57,971 bases of DNA, taken from Rhodospirillaceae bacterium. GTDB lineage: Bacteria; Pseudomonadota; Alphaproteobacteria; JAEULC01. The position numbers and the translations under genes are program-made. Below, piece after piece: positions 23,904 through 32,298 of this stretch; within the stretch, counting starts at the first letter, position 1, and every line of letters begins with the position of its first letter. The stretch is taken from contig JAHFPH010000004.1 of assembly GCA_023266845.1 (NCBI GenBank), positions 1 through 57,971 of the forward strand, read 5' to 3'. The notes under the pieces are model-generated. The model was not told the origin of the DNA, made no database searches, and saw only the letters and a list, made by a program, of their open reading frames with translations.

Positions 23904-24652
23904 TGATAGCCCCGCCGTGCCATCAGCATCTTTTCCCAGGCATGCAGCGACATGTTCACGATCATCACCAAGCCCAGAATGAACAGGATCAGCGCGTACA
24001 TCGTGCGATTGTCGAAATTGTGATAGGCGAAGCCGATCTGGTAGCCCAATCCGCCGCTCGACAGGATGAACTCGCTGCCCACCACGCCGATGAACGAATA
24101 GGCGACCGCGAGCTTGACGCCGGTGAAGAGATAGGGCGCCGCTGCGGGCAGCACGACGCGGAATCCCGTCGCCGCGCGCCCCATGCGGAACACGCGCGCG
24201 GTTTTCAGCAGCACCGGCGCCACGCGGTCCAGCCCGTTCAGCGTGTTGATGGTCATCGCCGCCACGGCGTAGAGAAAGCCGATGATGATCTTCGGTATGT
24301 CGTTCAATCCGAACAGCACGATGAACATCGGATAGAACACGAATACCGGCACCGAGTAATAGGCCGAGAGCAGCGGATCGATCGTGCGGCGCACCCGCGG
24401 GATGGCGTGCACGACGGCGCCCGCGACGAAACCGACGACGATCGCCGCGGTAAGCGCGGCGCAAACCGCCAAAAGCGTGCGCGTCATGTCGGTCTGCAGC
24501 TTGCCCGCGTAGAGCAGCCGCCACAGGCTCGACGCCATTTCCGACGGCGGGATCATGGTGAAACGGGCGATCGCGCCGGTCTGGCACAGCGTTTCGACCA
24601 GGCCGACCGCCCCCATCAGCACGGCGACGCGAAGCTTGGTGGCAAGCTTCAT
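23900..24652 (-). CDS. ABC transporter permease, NitT/TauT (SsuC) type, first copy
   Basis: A 250-residue inner-membrane permease, related to but clearly different from its downstream neighbour (YYSVPVFVFYPMFIVLFG; FRMGRAATGFRVVLPAAAPYLFTG). The start at ATG 24652 overlaps the ATPase stop by four bases. The longer reading frame upstream of this start is the shadow of the ATPase gene. It is part of a four-gene importer: binding protein, ATPase and two permeases. Confidence 0.9.
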   Translation of the reverse strand: MKLATKLRVAVLMGAVGLVETLCQTGAIARFTMIPPSEMASSLWRLLYAGKLQTDMTRTLLAVCAALTAAIVVGFVAGAVVHAIPRVRRTIDPLLSAYYSVPVFVFYPMFIVLFGLNDIPKIIIGFLYAVAAMTINTLNGLDRVAPVLLKTARVFRMGRAATGFRVVLPAAAPYLFTGVKLAVAYSFIGVVGSEFILSSGGLGYQIGFAYHNFDNRTMYALILFILGLVMIVNMSLHAWEKMLMARRGYQ

Positions 24653-25458
24653 GGCCGTGCCGCCCCGGTCTGGTATTGCATAGCCTTCAGCGATTCGGCG
24701 CGCAGCAGCGACCACAGGCGGCCGGTGACGCGCCCGAAATCCGGGCTGGCGACAATGGTGCTGTCGCGCCCGCGCGGCCATCCGGTCTCGACGATTTCGA
24801 GGAACCGCCCGGGCCTGGCCGACATCACCCCCACGCGGTCCGACAGCATCGCCGCCTCGTCCAGCGCGTGGGTGATGAGAAGGATCGTGGCACCGGTCTT
24901 GCGCCACAGGTTCAAGAGCTCGTCGCCCATCAACAGGCGCGTCTGCTGGTCCAGCGCGCCGAACGGCTCGTCCAGCAGGATCAACCTGGGCTGCAGCACC
25001 AGGGTGCGGGCGATGCACACGCGCTGGCGCATTCCGCCCGAGAGCTGCGCCGGATAGGCGCGCGCAAAATCGTTGAGGCCCATCAGCGCCAGGGCTTGGG
25101 CCACGCGGCGATTGGTTTCGGCCGCGTCCATACCCTGGCGGTTCAGGCCGAAGGCGATATTGTCCTCGACCGTCAGCCACGGGAAGCTGGCGTCGTCCTG
25201 GAACACCACCCCCACGCTTTCCGGGACCACCCCGCGCACCGGCTTGCCCTCGATCGAAACCGTGCCGGCGCTGGCTTGCGACAACCCCGCGATCACGTCC
25301 AGCAGCGTGGATTTGCCGCAGCCCGACGGCCCGACCACGGCGAAGAACTCGCCCGCGCTGAGATCGAGGTCGATGGGGCCGAGAGCCTCAAGCGGCTCTT
25401 GCCCGGCGCGCTGATAGACGCGCGTGACGCCTTTCAAGGCGACATGCGCGTCGCTCAT
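24649..25458 (-). CDS. ABC transporter ATP-binding protein, NitT/TauT type
   Basis: A 269-residue ATPase with Walker A GPSGCGKST, Q-loop VFQDDASFPWLTV, signature [13 protein letters not shown] and Walker B LILLDEPFGALD. It is similar to TauB/SsuB. The start at ATG 25458 (MSDAHVALKG) fits family proteins; an in-frame ATG at 25509, right behind the binding-protein gene, would add 17 residues. It supplies energy to the two downstream permeases. Confidence 0.91.
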   Translation of the reverse strand: MSDAHVALKGVTRVYQRAGQEPLEALGPIDLDLSAGEFFAVVGPSGCGKSTLLDVIAGLSQASAGTVSIEGKPVRGVVPESVGVVFQDDASFPWLTVEDNIAFGLNRQGMDAAETNRRVAQALALMGLNDFARAYPAQLSGGMRQRVCIARTLVLQPRLILLDEPFGALDQQTRLLMGDELLNLWRKTGATILLITHALDEAAMLSDRVGVMSARPGRFLEIVETGWPRGRDSTIVASPDFGRVTGRLWSLLRAESLKAMQYQTGAARP

Positions 25459-25513
25459 GTGGGGCTCATGGGCCGTCTCGCGCGGCGAACGCGGGACGGC
25501 CGATTGCATTCGT

Positions 25514-26512
25514 TCATAACTTCGTGCGCAGGTCCTGCGGCAGGAAGGATTGATCGATCATCTTGCTCCAATCCACTTTGCTGGCGTCGTTGCCGAGCAG
25601 CTTCTGCGCGGCAATCAGGTTGTCCAGCGTCTCGACATAGATGTTGCCGAGGCCCCAATGCGCGATGTTCAGCTTGGTCGCCTTCTTCATCATCTGCTTG
25701 ATGACTTCCTCGGCGACGGCGGGCTCGACCTTGTAGTCCGTGGCGATCAGCTCGGCCGCGCCGCGCGGATCGGCGGCCATGAACTCCACCGCCTTGCGCC
25801 GTGCGGCGAGCATGCCTTTCAGGAAGTCGGGCTTCGCCTTGGCGGTGCGCTCGGTCGTGATCGCAAGCGTATCGACCAGCGCCGGCAGAACGTCGGTCGA
25901 CCAGACCAGCAGGCGGTACTTGCCCTTGGACGCGGCGTAAAGCGGCTCGGCGAACGGCGCGCAATCGAGTTCCCCGTGCTCCAGCGCCGCCAGCCCCGGC
26001 CCAAAGCCGCCGGTCGAGATCGTGGTCGCTTCGGTGGGCTTGAGCCCCGCGGCCTCGAGCAGCATCAGCGCCAGCGCGTGGGTGGTGGAGTTGGGATTGG
26101 TGAAGCCCAGCTTGCGGCCCTTCAGGTCCTGGATGGTCTTGATCGGCGATTCCTTTTTCACCACCCAGCCGATCTCGGCCGTGGTGTTGGTGGTGCCGGC
26201 GATGATCTTGATATCGGCGCCACCGCGTACCGCGGCTACGATCGCGGTCAATCCGGCTTCGGCAAAGGGCAGATCGCCGGCCAGAAGGTTGCGGATGGTC
26301 GGCGCACCGCCGGGCGAGCTGCGGATGCCCGTGATGTCGATGCCGGCCTCCTTGAAGAATCCCTTCTTCAAGGCCACACCGTAAGGCATGCCGTTGGTGC
26401 CCACGCCGTAGTTCGAGATTTCGATGTCCACGGCCCGGGCCGTCGGCACGCCCAAGGCAATCATGGCAAGGCCCGTAAGACCGGCGCGCAAGGCGCGACG
26501 ATGCGTGTGCAT
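25514..26512 (-). CDS. ABC transporter substrate-binding protein, NMT1/THI5-like (NitT/TauT type)
   Basis: A 332-residue periplasmic binding protein starting at ATG 26512 with an excellent ribosome site (GGGAGGAAACA). A Sec signal peptide ends at about TARA-VDIE. The mature protein begins ISNYGVGTNGMPYGVALKKGFF, followed by GGAPTIRNL and IQDLKGRKLGFTN, typical of the NMT1 family. It is the first gene of the importer operon. Substrate unknown: nothing next to it is diagnostic of taurine, nitrate or thiamine metabolism. Confidence 0.9.
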   Translation of the reverse strand: MHTHRRALRAGLTGLAMIALGVPTARAVDIEISNYGVGTNGMPYGVALKKGFFKEAGIDITGIRSSPGGAPTIRNLLAGDLPFAEAGLTAIVAAVRGGADIKIIAGTTNTTAEIGWVVKKESPIKTIQDLKGRKLGFTNPNSTTHALALMLLEAAGLKPTEATTISTGGFGPGLAALEHGELDCAPFAEPLYAASKGKYRLLVWSTDVLPALVDTLAITTERTAKAKPDFLKGMLAARRKAVEFMAADPRGAAELIATDYKVEPAVAEEVIKQMMKKATKLNIAHWGLGNIYVETLDNLIAAQKLLGNDASKVDWSKMIDQSFLPQDLRTKL

Positions 26513-26737
26513 TGTTTCCTCCCGCTTGTTTCGTTTTTGGGCGCCAACCCGTCCGTATGATGCCATTCCGGGCGCGGGCCGCTAGTAGCAAATTGCGCGG
26601 GGCGGCGGCAGCAATTTTCATCTATAGCGCGTTGATTTCCAGGGCCTAAATCACGGGAACGAACGGAGGAACGGTGACGGTCAAGCGGGCCACTCTGCGC
26701 GCGGCCCTGTCGGCGCGCGGCAATCCCGATACCATAG
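26513..26737. other. Intergenic region without a recognisable gene
   Basis: Promoter region of the NMT1-type importer. The first part is AT-richer than average; no convincing -35/-10 pair, operator or RNA gene is visible. Together with the gene relic at 26738-26905 and the short leader before the MFS gene it makes the longest non-coding stretch of the window (26513-26984). Confidence 0.5.
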
Positions 26738-26905
26738 ATCGTCGGCCGCACCGATACCTATGGCGTGCTGGGACTGAACGCGGCGCTGAAGCAGGCGATC
26801 GCCGAGATGCGCAAAGGCGCGCTGGTGGTGGACGTGCATGTCGCGCCGGAATACGCCCGCGCCACCTCGTCCGCCCTGATGCGGCAGGCACCGGGCCAAA
26901 TCTGA
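26738..26905 (+). pseudogene. C-terminal relic of a thiamine-pyrophosphate-dependent enzyme (acetolactate-synthase-like)
   Basis: One frame reads IVGRTDTYGVLGLNAALKQA, then AIAEMRKGALVVDVHVAP and ends MRQAPGQI with a TGA at 26903-26905. The G-L-N-x-A-L-x-x-A-I-A-E-x-R-x-G-x-x-V-V-D-V-x-V-x-P pattern is the C-terminal end of TPP enzymes of the acetolactate synthase family. Only about 55 codons remain, with no start codon and no upstream catalytic part, so it is a decayed fragment. Identity is a judgement from pattern. Confidence 0.5.
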
Positions 26906-26984
26906 CGCGCATCCAAGCAAGAACCGGAATGCGGCGGCTTTGACCGACGCCTAGGGTGCCCCTTCACCACATGAAGGGTCAGCC

Positions 26985-28229
26985 ATGTCCACAACCGGCG
27001 CACCGCGCCTTCCCCCCGGCTTCAATCGCCTGGCTTGGTCCAACTTGGCGGCGCAATCCGCCGAGCAGATCGGCTTGGCGGCTGCGCCGCTGGTGGCCGT
27101 GCTGGCGCTGGGTGCCGGCGCGGGCGAAACCGGAGCGCTGCAGACCATGCAGACCCTGCCCTATCTGCTGTTTGCGATTCCCGCCGGGCTGCTGGCCGAC
27201 CGGGTGTCGCGCAAGCGACTGATGGCCGGGGCCGAGGCGCTGCGCGCCGCGTCGCTTGCCGCGATCCTGGTCTTGGCGGTTTCCGGCGGATTGTCGCTGC
27301 CGCTGCTGGCGCTGCTCGGGCTGATCGGCGCATGCGGCACCATCGCCTACAGCGTGGCGGCGCCTTCCCTGGTGCCGGCGTTGGTGCCGCGGCAGATGCT
27401 CGCCGCCGCCAATACACGGGTCGAGCTGGCGCGCACCGTCGCCTTCGTCGCCGGGCCGGCCCTGGGTGGCGCGTTGGTCGGCTGGACCGGCGCTTCACCG
27501 GCCTTCGGATTCGCGGCGGCGCTGTCGCTTATAGCGGTGATTTTGCTCGCCGGCCTCAACGAGCCGCCGCGCGCCGTCTTGCCGCCGCGCCGCCCGCTGC
27601 ACGATTTGCGCGAGGGCGCCGGTTTTGTGCTGCGCCACCCGTTGCTGCTGCCGGTGTTTTTGACCCAGGCGATTTTCAACACCGCGTTCTTCGTGCTCCA
27701 GGCCGTGTACGTGCCCTATGCGATCCACCACCTGGGTCTATCGGCGTCGGAAGTGGGTGCGACGCTGGCGACTCATGGCATCGGCATGGTGCTGGGTGCG
27801 CTGGTCGCCGGCCGCATGATCCGCGCTTTGCCGTTCGGGGCGGTCATCGCCATTGGCCCGGTCGCGGGGTTTGCCGCCGCGCTGGCGATGCTGGCGACGA
27901 TCTGGATTCCTTCCGTGCTGCTGGCGGGCCTCAGCTTCTTCCTGATCGGCGTGGGTCCGATCCTCTGGGTCATCAGCACCACCACATTGCGCCAGGCCGT
28001 GACGCCGCAGGAATTGCTCGGTCGCGCCTCGGCCATGTTCCTGATGGCGACCGGGACCCGCCCATTGGGCGCCTTGATCGGTGCGCTGGTCGGCGGCTTC
28101 TACGGCATGGAGACCTGCCTGGCCGTCGCCGCTTGCGGGTTTCTGATCCAGGCCGGGGTGATCCTGGCGTCGCCGGTATGCCGCCTGGCGCATCAGCCCA
28201 TGGTCGCCAGCACCTCGGCCGTGACCTGA
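26985..28229 (+). CDS. MFS transporter (EntS-like, MFS_3)
   Basis: A 414-residue inner-membrane protein with 10-12 hydrophobic segments. The cytoplasmic loop between helices 2 and 3 shows LLADRVSRKRLM, the MFS signature. It resembles the enterobactin exporter/macrolide efflux branch, so it is more likely an exporter than an importer; the cargo is unknown. The ATG at 26985 has an AAGGG about 7 bases upstream. Its 3' end overlaps the 3' end of the convergent dehydrogenase gene by 37 bases. Confidence 0.88.
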   Translation: MSTTGAPRLPPGFNRLAWSNLAAQSAEQIGLAAAPLVAVLALGAGAGETGALQTMQTLPYLLFAIPAGLLADRVSRKRLMAGAEALRAASLAAILVLAVSGGLSLPLLALLGLIGACGTIAYSVAAPSLVPALVPRQMLAAANTRVELARTVAFVAGPALGGALVGWTGASPAFGFAAALSLIAVILLAGLNEPPRAVLPPRRPLHDLREGAGFVLRHPLLLPVFLTQAIFNTAFFVLQAVYVPYAIHHLGLSASEVGATLATHGIGMVLGALVAGRMIRALPFGAVIAIGPVAGFAAALAMLATIWIPSVLLAGLSFFLIGVGPILWVISTTTLRQAVTPQELLGRASAMFLMATGTRPLGALIGALVGGFYGMETCLAVAACGFLIQAGVILASPVCRLAHQPMVASTSAVT

Positions 28230-29230
28230 TGCCGCAAGGGTCGGCCCGCAGCCCAGGCTTCGTATTCGGCGATCGCCAGATCGGCCAGGCGCACCGCCTC
28301 GTCGCCGACCGTGCCGCCGATATGCGGGCTGATGACCAGATTGGGCAATTGCCAAAGGGCTGAGTCGGGCGGCGGCGGCTCGGGCCAGGTGACATCGACC
28401 AGGGCCGTCAGATCGGGCCGCGCGCGCAAAGCCGCAACCAGATCGTCCTCGACCACCTGCGCGCCGCGGCCCGTGTTGATGAACGTGGCGCCGTCGCGCA
28501 TCGCGCGGAACTGCCGCGCACCCAGCACGCCCTTGGTCGTGGCGATGTCGGGAATGTGGTTGCAGACCACCAACGCGCGCTCGAACACCTGGTAGAGCGA
28601 CACACGCTCGACCTTCAGGGCGGCGGCACGTTCGGCGGTCAGGAACGGATCATGCGCGATCACCTTGAGCGGATAGTCCGCCAGCAGGCGCGTTAGCCGC
28701 GTGCCGATCTTGCCCATGCCGATCATGCCCACGGTTTCGCCGTTGACGCCGGTGCGATGGAATTTCTTGGCGTCGAAGCTCCTGAGCTGCCGGTACTGGC
28801 GCACCGATCGGAAATACCCGCGTAGCGACAGCAGGATCTGCGACAGGCACATCTCGGCCACGGGAATGGCGTTGGCTTCCCAGGCGCTGACCAGGATCAC
28901 GCCGCGCTGGATCAAAGGCTCGGCGAAGGCCTTCACGTTGCCGGCGGAATAGAATACGGCCTGCAATTTGGGCATCGCCTTGAAATGGCGATCCTCGAAC
29001 CGGATCATGCCCCAGGTGGCGAAGATCGCCTCGATATCGCCGAGCTTCGGCGCGTGCTGGTCGAAATTACCGGCATGGACGACATGCGGGTACATCTCGG
29101 CAAGGGAGGCGATACGCTCGCGCCGGCCCTGCCCATACACGTCGCCGTCGCTTGCCGGATAGTCATAGAAGAAGGCCGCCTTGCGCCGCATCGCCCCGTC
29201 CTTCTCCGCCGCCGGCCGTTTGATCGACAT
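28193..29230 (-). CDS. D-isomer-specific 2-hydroxyacid dehydrogenase
   Basis: A 345-residue NAD(P)-dependent dehydrogenase. The cofactor motif GMIGMGKIG is in the middle of the protein. Catalytic residues are Arg in INTGRGAQVV, Glu in DVTWPEPPP and His in SPHIGG. It reduces a 2-ketoacid or oxidises a D-2-hydroxyacid. Two starts are possible: 29230 as given, or ATG 29191 (MRRKAAFF), which has a GGAGAAGG ribosome site and may be the true one. It is divergent from the amidohydrolase gene at 29292. The substrate is not evident. Confidence 0.88.
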   Translation of the reverse strand: MSIKRPAAEKDGAMRRKAAFFYDYPASDGDVYGQGRRERIASLAEMYPHVVHAGNFDQHAPKLGDIEAIFATWGMIRFEDRHFKAMPKLQAVFYSAGNVKAFAEPLIQRGVILVSAWEANAIPVAEMCLSQILLSLRGYFRSVRQYRQLRSFDAKKFHRTGVNGETVGMIGMGKIGTRLTRLLADYPLKVIAHDPFLTAERAAALKVERVSLYQVFERALVVCNHIPDIATTKGVLGARQFRAMRDGATFINTGRGAQVVEDDLVAALRARPDLTALVDVTWPEPPPPDSALWQLPNLVISPHIGGTVGDEAVRLADLAIAEYEAWAAGRPLRHQVTAEVLATMG

Positions 29231-29291
29231 GCAGAGTCGGACCTATAGTAGCCGCCAATCCGCATAAACGAAATTCGCTGGGGAAACGGTC

Positions 29292-30602
29292 ATGGCCATC
29301 AAGAAAGCATTTCCGATTTTCGACTGCGACAGCCACGTGGTGGAGCCGCCCGCGGTGTGGGACGAATACCTGCCCAGCAAGGTGCGGGCCTGGGCCAAGA
29401 CGCAGTTCTGCTTTCACACCGACGGCGACCTGTTGCTGATCAACGGCCGAGCGGTTCCGGCGGCGCGCGAGCGATCGAACGCCGCCGAGGTGGGCTGGGC
29501 GCGCTGGGACAAGAAAGAAGTCGGCCGGCTGACTCCGGGCAGCAAGGAATGGCAGCAGAAATTCGGCCGCCTCTTGGGCTGCCGCGATCCGCATGCGCGG
29601 CTGAAGGACATGGACGCGCTGGGCACCGACCAGGTGATGCTGTTCCCGACCTGGTTCGTGCGCCTAGCGCTGGTGCGCGATCCCAAGGCCGCGGCGATTC
29701 TAGGCCGCGCCTATAACGACTGGGTCAATGATTACTGCGCCGCCGACCGCAAGCGCCTGTTCCCCTGCGCCGTTCTGCCGCTGCAAAGCGTGGAGGAGTC
29801 GATCGCCGAGCTCAAGCGCGTGGCGAAGCTGGGCTTCAAGGCCGCCGCCGTGCGCCCCTGCTTCTGGAACGGCCGCTACCCGACTTTGGCCGAATTCGAC
29901 CCGCTGTGGCGCGAGTTCGAGGAGCTTGGCCTGGTGCTGGCGATGCACACCTTCCCGTCGCGCGAGGCGCTGACCGTCGATTGGGCGCAACGCATGGCCG
30001 CGGCGCGAGGCACCTCGGGCCAGGGGCTGATGTTCACCGACGAGGCAGTGGTGTATTCGCCCGGCCAGTTCGTTTCCAACATCACCGCGGCGATGGATCC
30101 GACGATCGACGCGTCCGAGACCCTGGGCTTCGTGATGGAGGCGATGACCTGGGTGACGGTCGTGGTGCAGACCGGGTGGCTGGACAAATTCCCGAAGCTG
30201 AAGGCCTGCGTACTGGAATCCAACGCCTCGTGGCTGCCGCTGATCCTGCAGCGCTCGTCCAATTTTTCGAACCTGTTCGCGTTCCAGCGCGACAACCGGC
30301 AGATCCGCGACCCGGTGGAGGCGTTCAACGAGCGCTGCTTCATCGGCTTCGAGTCGGACGAGACGCTGGTCTATCGCCTGTGGGACATGTTCAAGGACAT
30401 CGCCATCTGGTCGTCGGACTATCCGCATCACGACGCGGAAGACGCCTGGGACGGGTTGCACCACATGGCCGAGTTCGACGTGCCGCAAGCCGTGCAGAAG
30501 AAGCTGTTGGGTGAGAACGCGCGCAAGCTTTACGGCATCGAGCCGCTGATGAAGATCAAGGAACGCGTCGAGGACTACGAGCCGGCGATCCTACGCTGGT
30601 AG
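29292..30602 (+). CDS. Amidohydrolase family 2 protein (ACMSD/decarboxylase-like)
   Basis: A 436-residue TIM-barrel metalloenzyme. Metal-site motifs are FDCDSHVVEP at the N-terminus, MHTFPS in the middle and SSDYPHHDAE near the C-terminus. The family hydrolyses C-O/C-N/C-C bonds or decarboxylates aromatic and keto acids. The ATG at 29292 has a GGGGAAACGG leader. It is followed by the M81 gene in the same direction after 120 bases. Substrate unknown; neighbours point to breakdown of an amide- or peptide-like compound. Confidence 0.87.
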   Translation: MAIKKAFPIFDCDSHVVEPPAVWDEYLPSKVRAWAKTQFCFHTDGDLLLINGRAVPAARERSNAAEVGWARWDKKEVGRLTPGSKEWQQKFGRLLGCRDPHARLKDMDALGTDQVMLFPTWFVRLALVRDPKAAAILGRAYNDWVNDYCAADRKRLFPCAVLPLQSVEESIAELKRVAKLGFKAAAVRPCFWNGRYPTLAEFDPLWREFEELGLVLAMHTFPSREALTVDWAQRMAAARGTSGQGLMFTDEAVVYSPGQFVSNITAAMDPTIDASETLGFVMEAMTWVTVVVQTGWLDKFPKLKACVLESNASWLPLILQRSSNFSNLFAFQRDNRQIRDPVEAFNERCFIGFESDETLVYRLWDMFKDIAIWSSDYPHHDAEDAWDGLHHMAEFDVPQAVQKKLLGENARKLYGIEPLMKIKERVEDYEPAILRW

Positions 30603-30618
30603 TTCCGCCGGGTTGCGT

Positions 30619-30649
30619 CGCGGCCGATTCTCCGCCTGGCGCGGCCGCG
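30619..30649 (+). terminator. Possible weak terminator after the amidohydrolase gene
   Basis: CGCGGCC (30619-30625) and GGCCGCG (30643-30649) can pair over a 17-base loop and are followed by TTCTT. The stem is GC-rich but the loop is long and the T-run broken, so it may only slow transcription before the M81 gene. Confidence 0.3.
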
Positions 30650-30722
30650 TTCTTCCCTCGCGGCGCGGGGCTGAATAGGATGGCGGCCGCTTAGGTCCAC
30701 CGACCGACGGGAAAGAACCTCC

Positions 30723-32192
30723 ATGCGCCTGTTCGCCGCAACCATCGCCACCGAGAGCAACACGTTTTCGCCGCTGCCCACCAGCCTTCAAGGATATAAG
30801 GACAGCGTGTTCCTGCGGCCGGGTGAGCATCCCGAGGCGGCGCCGCAGATGTGCACCGCGCCGCTGTGGGTGGCGCGCCGCCGCGCCAAGAAGGAAGGCT
30901 TCACCCTGATCGAGGGAAGCTGCTTCGCCGCCAGCCCCGCCGGCACGACCAACAAAAAAGACTACGAGTTCATGCGCGACGAGATTCTAGGGCAGTTGAA
31001 AGCCGCGCTGCCGGTTGACGGCGTGCTGCTGGGCCTGCACGGCGCGATGGTCGCGCACGGCTATGACGACGTGGAAGGCGACATCATCGAGCGCGTGCGC
31101 GCGCTCGTCGGCCCCAAGACGATCATCGGCGTGGAGCTCGACCCGCATTGCCACTTGACGCTGAAGCGCGTGAAGCTGGCCGATGTCGTCGTGCTGTACA
31201 AGGAATTCCCGCACACCGACGTGGTGGAGCGCGCGGAAGACGTGCTGGACATCGTGCTGAAGACCTTGCGCGGCCAGGCCAAGCCCGTCATGTCGATGTA
31301 CGACTGCCGCCAAATCAGCTCCTATCCGACGACGCTGCCGCTGATGCGCGCCTTCGTCGACAAGATCAAGGCGATGGAAGGCAAGGGCGGCATCCTGTCG
31401 ATCTCCATCGGCCACTGCTTCCCTTATGCCGATGTGCCGGAACTGACCGGCCGTATTCTTGTCGTGATGGACGAGGACAAGAAAAAGGGCGACGCGTTGG
31501 CGACCAAAATCGGCGAGGAATTCGTGTCGATGCGCGGCAAGACCATGCCCAGCTACTATGGCATCGACGAAGGCATCAAAGTGGCGATGGAATCGAACGT
31601 GGCGCCCGTGGTGATGGCCGACCCGGCCGACAATGCGGGCGGCGGCGCGCCGTCGGACAACACGTCGATCCTGCGCCGCATGATGGAGCGCCAGGCGGCC
31701 GACGCGGCGGTCGGGCCGATCTGGGACCCGATCGCGGTGCGGTTGTGCTTCGACGCGGGGCTCAACGCCGAGTTCGCGCTTAGGCTCGGCGGCAAAATCG
31801 GCCCAAGCTCCGGCGCCCCGATCGATGCGCGGGTCAAGGTGATCGCCCTCAAGCGCGATTGCTGGCAGAGCTTCGGGCCGACCCAGGTTCCGCTGGGCGA
31901 TTGCGCTGGTGTGCGCATCGGCGGCATCGACGTGGCGCTGATTACCAACCGCACCCAAGCGCTGGGGCTGGAGCTGTTCACCAACCTGGGCATCGACCCG
32001 CGCCAGAAGAAGATCGTGCTGGTGAAATCGACCAACCATTTCATGGCGGCGTTCGGACCGATCGCCAAACGCGTGCTGTATATAGATTCGGACGGGCCCT
32101 TGAGCCGCGACTATCGCAAGATTCCTTATACGAAAGTGCAGCGTCCGATCTGGCCGTTGGACGAGCACACCAAGCCGGGGCTGATTCTGTAG
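30723..32192 (+). CDS. M81 family metallopeptidase (microcystinase C/MlrC-like)
   Basis: A 489-residue soluble protein with the M81 N-terminal metal-binding domain and the MlrC C-terminal domain. The metal-site region shows E11 (ATES), D140-x-H142 (ELDPHCH) and H164 (FPHTD). Further conserved blocks are GVLLGLHGAM and SISIGHCFPYADVPE, plus DPADNAGGGAPSD near residue 300. MlrC cleaves the linear tetrapeptide product of microcystin breakdown, but most family members are uncharacterised hydrolases encoded beside peptide transporters. That is the case here, as a Dpp-type importer begins 107 bases downstream. Confidence 0.9.
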   Translation: MRLFAATIATESNTFSPLPTSLQGYKDSVFLRPGEHPEAAPQMCTAPLWVARRRAKKEGFTLIEGSCFAASPAGTTNKKDYEFMRDEILGQLKAALPVDGVLLGLHGAMVAHGYDDVEGDIIERVRALVGPKTIIGVELDPHCHLTLKRVKLADVVVLYKEFPHTDVVERAEDVLDIVLKTLRGQAKPVMSMYDCRQISSYPTTLPLMRAFVDKIKAMEGKGGILSISIGHCFPYADVPELTGRILVVMDEDKKKGDALATKIGEEFVSMRGKTMPSYYGIDEGIKVAMESNVAPVVMADPADNAGGGAPSDNTSILRRMMERQAADAAVGPIWDPIAVRLCFDAGLNAEFALRLGGKIGPSSGAPIDARVKVIALKRDCWQSFGPTQVPLGDCAGVRIGGIDVALITNRTQALGLELFTNLGIDPRQKKIVLVKSTNHFMAAFGPIAKRVLYIDSDGPLSRDYRKIPYTKVQRPIWPLDEHTKPGLIL

Positions 32193-32298
32193 CCGCCAGG
32201 GGCTTGCGGGCGACCGGGGCAAATGCCTTAATCATCGAAAGCGTAACGGGCCCGCCGCGGGGACGGGCCAAGCGTCAATCCACGGGGAGCATTTCGTC

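Noticed and set aside
26674..26943. 89-codon open frame before the MFS gene as a small protein gene
   Set aside because: Its sequence has no recognisable fold, and another frame of the same DNA gives a clear TPP-enzyme C-terminus.
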